Source: Hypoxylon rubiginosum (lineage: Eukaryota; Ascomycota; Sordariomycetes; Xylariales; Hypoxylaceae). Taken from it: a stretch of DNA of 64,000 nucleotides. A model generated the notes under the pieces. It had not been told where the DNA came from and did no database searches. It worked only from the letters and a program-made list of their open reading frames with translations. Location: contig CADCXA010000011.1 in NCBI GenBank assembly GCA_902806565.1, forward strand, positions 62,001-126,000. Reading direction: 5' to 3'. Both the position numbers and the translations under genes were made by a program. Shown in pieces: positions 58,970 through 64,000 of the stretch; the first letter of the stretch is position 1, and each line of letters opens with the position of its first letter.

Positions 58970-60206
58970 TTAAATGTTCTCGATAACATGAGCATTGACG
59001 GCCTGACTGAACCCGGTGCCGTCGTGGGAGCTGCTCGACTCGCCGCCGTCGTACTGTCTGGTCATAGCCTCGTTGAGGCCGGGCATCGTCTGGTTGGCGG
59101 CGGGCAGGAAGATGACCTTGGCGTTCGCCGACTTGGCCATGGCCTGCATCGCCTCGAGGTACCGGATCTGCATGGCGGGCGCGGACGAGAGGATGTCGGC
59201 GGCCTGGCGCATCAGCTTGGCGCTCTCGACCTCCGCCTTGGCGGCGATGATCTTGCTCTCGCCGAGACGCTTGCTCTGCGCCGCCATGGAGAGCGAGCCC
59301 TGGAGCTCCTGGCTGAAGACGATGTCCTTGATGAGCATGGACTCGACCTGCACGCCCCAGCCGCCGGCGACGTCCTCGATGATCTCCCCGATGCTCGCCG
59401 CGATCTCCTCGCGGCGCTCGATGACGTCCTGCAAGACGCGCGCGCCTACGACGTGACGTAGTGTGGTCTGGGTGCGCTCGATCAGAGCTTGTCGTATGTT
59501 GGTGATGCCGAATGCAGCCTTGTGGGGCGAGGTGATGTGGTAGTAGATGACGGAAGTGAGGTCAACAGTGACATTGCTGGAATTATTGGTTAATTTATTA
59601 TTGTTTATTATTCAAGATAAATATGTTAACTTACTCCTTGGTCATGCAGACTTGTCTCGGAACCTCTGCAGTTGGCGCATGGTTAGTAACAAACACTATT
59701 CACAAGCTTGCTATTTGATAAGATGACGGGGGGTTTCACATACCAACAATCTGGATCTTGACGTCCACCTGGATGATTTTCTCGCTGAGAGGGTTGATCT
59801 TGACAAGACCAGGGTCGACAGCCTTATAGAACTTGCCGAACTTGGTGACCAAGCCGACGTTACCCTGGTGGACCTGCTTGTAAGGGTTGGGGCAGCAAAA
59901 GACGCAGGGAATGGCACCGAGGGTGCCCATGCAGGAACCGAAAGCATTGACTTTGTGTGAATGAAATTAGTATTTTTTATTCTTACAGCTGGAGGTGGTT
60001 TGGGAGGGGGGGATGAACTTACTCATGCTTCCATACCATCCCTTGGGGTTGGCATCATTGCCGACGATGGAAGCATAGCTGGCCTGTAGATCCTCCTGCT
60101 TAGGACGTTCGACGATCATTCCAGCCTGTGATCGGAAACCAGCAGGGCCAGCGCTGGATCCATTTGGGTGCTCAACAGCCTTGTTCTTTGCGGTGGCGTC
60201 AGACAT
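58970..60206 (-). CDS. stomatin/SPFH-family membrane protein
   Basis: Four exons, 60206-60023, 59950-59744, 59665-59635 and 59576-58970, join in phase to 342 codons. The third exon is only 31 bases. The N-terminus is hydrophilic, then a Cys-rich short hydrophobic segment (GSCMGTLGAIPCVFCCPNPY) probably anchors one face of the membrane by palmitoylation. The SPFH domain follows: GNVGLVTKFGKFYKAVDPGL, EKIIQVDVKIQIVEVPRQV, CMTKDNVTVDLTSVIYYHIT and GITNIRQALIERTQTTLRHV. A coiled coil (RREEIAASIGEI, AEVESAKLMRQAADILSSAP) and a tail typical of fungal stomatins end it. Stomatins scaffold lipid microdomains; the compartment here (mitochondria or plasma membrane) is undetermined. Confidence 0.92.
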
Positions 60207-62838
60207 GATGGTGGATTTCCGGGATGGTCTGAATGGCCGGGGGAGATGAGTTGATGTTTAAGTTGGGTTGGTGGAAGCGTGGGTTGGGTGTGGGTAGGCA
60301 AGGAATATGTAGTACAGTTGGTGGATGCTACTACCAAACTTATCGGATGGATAAATAGTGGCGGATGTTGAAAGGGGAAAAGGTGAAACGCGACGAGGTC
60401 AGTCGGAGAAATTAGACTGGTTTAGATGTGTAGTAATCAGTCTAGTTATTCAATTGTCTATTGTCAAAGTGATATGATGTCACGTAAATATGGAAAGTTA
60501 AAAAGTCCTCTTTGCGACGTGCGACGTGCGACGTTCGACGTGGTTGTAGGACGGGCGCGGGTGAGAGCTGAGACAATTCGTTGCCGGGGTAGCCTGGGGC
60601 CTAGAGGGGGACCTAGCTGAAGCTGGGGAATCGAATGCGAAATCGAATGACAATATATGACGGATCTTTCTTTGCTTGGGGGGAAATAGGTTGATTAGAG
60701 CTGATTCGTTATAGCTCACGGTAGGGTTACACGGCTGCGATTATGAACCAAGCTAAATGCAGGTATCTAATGAACTGTAGTGAAACGCAGACCTTGGGAA
60801 CTTGTCTCCGTATTCCGTATCCGTACGTGTGGGAAAAAAGCTGGGGAAATGACTCGAATTCGGTGGCCAGGTACCTATTTAGTTAATAACGGATGAGAGA
60901 GCGAACAGCAGGACATTATATAACATTTCTTCTTTATGATCGGAAACAGCTTCAGCCACTATTATATTGGACACTAACTACCCTTACCTGTTTTCTACAT
61001 ACCCAGCCCAAGAACCATGCCTTTTTTTTCATTTACCGGTCAGCAGCTTTAACATGCCCCTAACATCGTAAGATCAGCTTGAGGCGATGCTATCCACGTT
61101 TTTTCGGCGGGGTAATCCTACATGTCGGGTTATGAGACTATTGTTGTGCCACCGTGTATGCCTAGACTGCCTAGACTAGCCTGACCGATAGCAATACAAT
61201 GGTTGAATGGTCATGTAGCTCGTCCCAAGACCATCTATACGTGCCGTGTTCCGTTTGGTGGAGGGCTGCCGATCCATCTAACAGGCTCGCAAGAAAGGGG
61301 CCCTACAGTTTACCACACTATTGGATCCATTATCTACACCTAGGTATCTACCTGTCTGCCATGCCCACCTATTCATTGCTTCCACTCATGGCTTCATTTC
61401 ATGGCTTCATCTTCATCATCGTCTTCATTTCATCTCTATCACAGTACCAGATTCAATCATTACCTAACTCACCCCACTAACACGCTGCAATCCGTGTACA
61501 CTGTCAATGTACAAAAGATGACATTATGATCTTTTAGTACGCCGAGACCCAGAAAATCTTTAGTCAAAGAAATGATGTCAAATCTGCCGGCTATCTTATG
61601 CCCGGTAGCAAACGTGACCAGCACAGCCTCAATACGACCTCGCGATCTCTGCATCTCTCTACATCTTTGCAACCTCCAACGCCCGACTAGTATGACCAAC
61701 GCGACCGAGTTCCCCCGGCTTTAGGAGCTGCTAGATTAGGTATCTCGCTTCGAGAAATCCCGATAGCTGATTCGAAAGGCTCCTTAAGAGGCGTTTTGAA
61801 TGTCAAGCGTCAATGGATGCGCAAGCTGGCAAGTTTGACAACCTCCTCGCTAAAGACTCTTGCGGATTCTAAGGATCTAAGGATCTCGAGGTACACAACA
61901 AAACTGTCAAATGACTTGGCAAGATTTTGCTAAGGCACTAGTGGCTATACATCTAATTGTTCTAGAATTCTTCCTATTTGGGCATGACGTCAAGCCAAGC
62001 AGAGGTGATATCAAATACAGCCGCATCGGGTCATTTTCTCGAATTTGGAATGCTGTCACCATTCTATGTATGTACTACCTGACCATCTCCTTAGGTAACC
62101 TAGGATTTTCATTACTGCCTTGAGGCTTAAACAGGGCTATTGAAGACACCGTTGGTTGTCAACACGATGATCCCCACAAGGTCATCATTTGTTATTTGTG
62201 GCCGTGCCCCAGGTAATTAGGACCGACTACACTTCGCCACGATCCAGCTCATTGACCCGTCAACTAAATTACCTAGGCATCTAGCAGCCCTAGGAGGTAG
62301 TTAGCCTGGCACATCAATTCAGCCTTGCATCAGGGCATTTTCTTTGGGTCTCAGCTAAATGCCCGAGACATTGATGAACTAAGGGACCAAGAAACTAGTT
62401 GCTCTGCTTGGCAAGCCTAGACGTATGTAAGAGAATTTGCATAAAAACATCCAGTCTGCCTAAATATGAAGTGTATGGCTGAAAATGTCATAGGTATACA
62501 TAGGTATACTAATGAGTAAGTGCTGCATCTAGGCTGGAATTGAAGCTGGAGGCAGAACAGGCGACTGCGAGCTCAACCCACTCGAACGAGGTATAGACGC
62601 ACATCAATATCAATAATTGATATTCCTAGGAAGTGAACTCTAGTTTGACATAAGAGCTATTGAATAGAGTAACATTCACCTTAACTCTTGCCTCACTCTT
62701 GGGTAATCTATCTTGATGCAGCCCCTGATTTCCTAGACTATATAAATTCCTTCATCTCTAGTTGCCAATTCTTTTACTTATCTGGAAGTTTCAGCCCTCA
62801 ATTTCATCCTAAGTCTGATTGAGAGACTCATTTCGTAT
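60207..62838. other. 2.6 kb region without a supported gene
   Basis: The first 250 bases are the stomatin-like gene promoter. The rest has only short ORFs without recognisable features (for example 61199-61480 plus and 61911-62123 plus). Composition is ordinary, not RIP-like. Confidence 0.5.
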
Positions 62839-63015
62839 ATGATGGCCACATTTGCTACGTTCTTGACATGTCCAGTCATTGCCCAGTCTCTTCTTCAGAG
62901 GACCCTAGATTTCTACGAGTTCCCATGCGCTTCGTCTTCCCAATGCATTGTTTCTGCGACTGACTCAGTCTATCGAAAGCATTGTTCTCGAATCCGCACA
63001 GTTACTCTATTCTAG
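62839..63015 (+). CDS. possible small cysteine-containing protein
   Basis: A 58-codon frame too short for usual ORF cut-offs. It opens MMATFATFLTCPVIAQS, which could be a weak signal peptide, and continues with cysteines at residues 11, 30, 36 and 49. A TATA-like CTATATAAAT sits at 62738-62747, about 90 bases upstream, with a pyrimidine-rich stretch between. These features together are what a small secreted fungal protein gene looks like, but an ORF of this size is also expected by chance. Confidence 0.25.
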   Translation: MMATFATFLTCPVIAQSLLQRTLDFYEFPCASSSQCIVSATDSVYRKHCSRIRTVTLF

Positions 63016-63188
63016 ATGATGAAAGGCGACACTAGACTCGACGAGTCCATTATGAAATGCTTAAGGGCCAAATTTAAAGCTGTATATATAGCCTGTCTAC
63101 GCAGTTAGACAGTCAGTTTCAGTAAATCATCAGTCAGTCAAAATCTTATATCACAAACACAAGTTACAATATTTCTTATATGTAAGCA

Positions 63189-63377
63189 ATGATTATGAAA
63201 TTTCAAAGATTCTACAAACCCCAATCTCTAACGAGTAGTATTAGCAAATTTCTAAAGCCAATAGACGCACAAAAAATAAAAACACTATATAGGACTTTAT
63301 TCCAAGTAAGGCGGATCCAAGTACGAAAAGGAGACGGAAAACATTCGAACTATAGACTTATTCCCCCAAGAGCATAG
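63189..63377 (+). CDS. possible small basic protein
   Basis: A 62-codon frame (MIMKFQRFYKPQSL...) rich in Lys, Arg and Gln. It is preceded by a TATATATA element at 63082-63089 and an A/C-rich leader (CACAAACACAAGTTACAATA) like a fungal 5' UTR. No domain is recognised; it is weak. Confidence 0.2.
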   Translation: MIMKFQRFYKPQSLTSSISKFLKPIDAQKIKTLYRTLFQVRRIQVRKGDGKHSNYRLIPPRA

Positions 63378-63437
63378 CACCTTCACCATGACACATCTAA
63401 CTGCTCGTCAACTGCGCATACTTGAAGGTGGATATAC

Positions 63438-63662
63438 TTACAGACTTGAAGCATCCGAATTAATGGCTATTGTGTTAACAAATCGGTAGACTATCAAACA
63501 AGACTTCCAAGATTCCTCTTCCGCGGCTTCCACCCTGGGTCCGGAGGCGGAGACCCACGCCTCAACAGCAGCGAAGGTGTCATCCCACACGGGTTTCTTA
63601 ACAATCAAATACCAACGTCGATAAGAGACATCCCGAACCTTAGAAGTATGATTAGTGGCCAT
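63438..63662 (-). CDS. possible small hypothetical protein
   Basis: A 74-codon frame with a reasonable start context (AAATGGCC). It holds a Trp/Val/Lys segment (RRWYLIVKKPVWDDTF) and an acidic stretch (VEAAEEESWKS). It may be one exon of a gene continuing elsewhere. No family is recognised. Confidence 0.25.
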   Translation of the reverse strand: MATNHTSKVRDVSYRRWYLIVKKPVWDDTFAAVEAWVSASGPRVEAAEEESWKSCLIVYRFVNTIAINSDASSL

Positions 63663-64000
63663 TTAGAAGGAAGCTGCATCCCATCCTGCTTCAGTTCGTG
63701 GGCGGCGGATATCGGTGTTGCGATTGGCTATGCACGTCAGGGAAGCATTGCGATTCTCGATACTAATCTCGTAGAGCATCATGTGAAATGTTGCACTCAC
63801 TCAGGAAAAACAATATGGGTATAAAAAGATGATGTAGAAAGCTTAGTTTCTAGGAATCTAAGCTAAGTGCGAAGCTGAGCCAAAAGCTCTTCAAAGCATA
63901 GATTACTTTGGGTGTATAGATTATATAGGTGCCTGGAATATATCCTTGTTGGCTTGGTGGGTATAAGGTTATTGCGAATTATTTATTTATAGAAGATATC
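63663..64000. other. window end, no gene seen
   Basis: 338 bases with no supported ORF, ending in an AT-rich stretch. Confidence 0.5.

Noticed and set aside
1..64000. tRNA, rRNA or CRISPR features
   Set aside because: I scanned for B-box-like GGTTCGANTCC words, 5S-like sequence and spaced repeats and found nothing I could support. CRISPR is not expected in a fungus. A tRNAscan run would settle the tRNA question.

Overview
The window is nuclear DNA of a filamentous ascomycete (Pezizomycotina, probably Sordariomycetes-like; the class is inference). The grounds are short introns of about 50-110 bases with GT...AG ends and CTAAC/CTAAY branch points, a set of conserved fungal housekeeping genes, HET and STAND-type N-terminal domains, and a 14.3 kb A+T block with the hallmarks of repeat-induced point mutation (RIP).

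Left arm, 1-13.2 kb, is accessory. It holds an EthD-like gene, an SMP-30/gluconolactonase-like beta-propeller gene with a signal peptide, two gene relics (a decayed second copy of the end of the neighbouring ankyrin gene, and the C-terminal half of an NAD(P)-epimerase-like gene), and a head-to-head pair. The pair is a five-exon HeLo-like/ankyrin gene (minus strand, 1125 codons after splicing by eye) and a HET-domain gene (plus strand), whose starts are 418 bases apart. About 3.9 kb without convincing genes follows.

13.2-27.5 kb is an almost pure A/T block. Inside it a pair of 369-base direct repeats (17773-18141 and 25177-25545) aligns without gaps, and nearly all differences are G/A or C/T. 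I read this as an LTR retrotransposon of about 7.8 kb destroyed by RIP. A second, weaker repeat pair at the block edges and a strand-composition switch suggest it is nested in an older element. The block ends abruptly against a G-rich GGTGGTGTGGCT-type minisatellite.

Right arm, 28-60 kb, is mostly conserved genes: SEC18/NSF (minus), a second gene with a HeLo-like N-terminus (minus), a PHO84/GIT1-like MFS transporter (plus), a conserved unknown (plus), a LENG1-like CIR-N protein (minus), another conserved unknown (plus), a KXD1/BLOC-1 KxDL-domain protein (minus), a DGK1-like CTP-dependent diacylglycerol kinase (minus), an ACMSD-like amidohydrolase (plus), the SPB4 DEAD-box helicase (plus) and a stomatin/SPFH protein (minus). 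Large gene-poor gaps lie at 45.1-50.7, 51.9-54.7 and 60.2-64 kb. They lack the RIP signature and hold only weak small ORFs.

Together the layout is a housekeeping arm (membrane fusion, lysosome-related trafficking, lipid kinase, ribosome biogenesis) joined by a RIP-silenced transposon island to an arm of nonself-recognition-type genes and gene relics. Three genes with HET or HeLo-like features lie within 22 kb on either side of the island. The head-to-head HeLo-like-ankyrin/HET pair is the best candidate for an undescribed fungal immune or incompatibility module. Splice sites and functions were read by eye; no database search was run.
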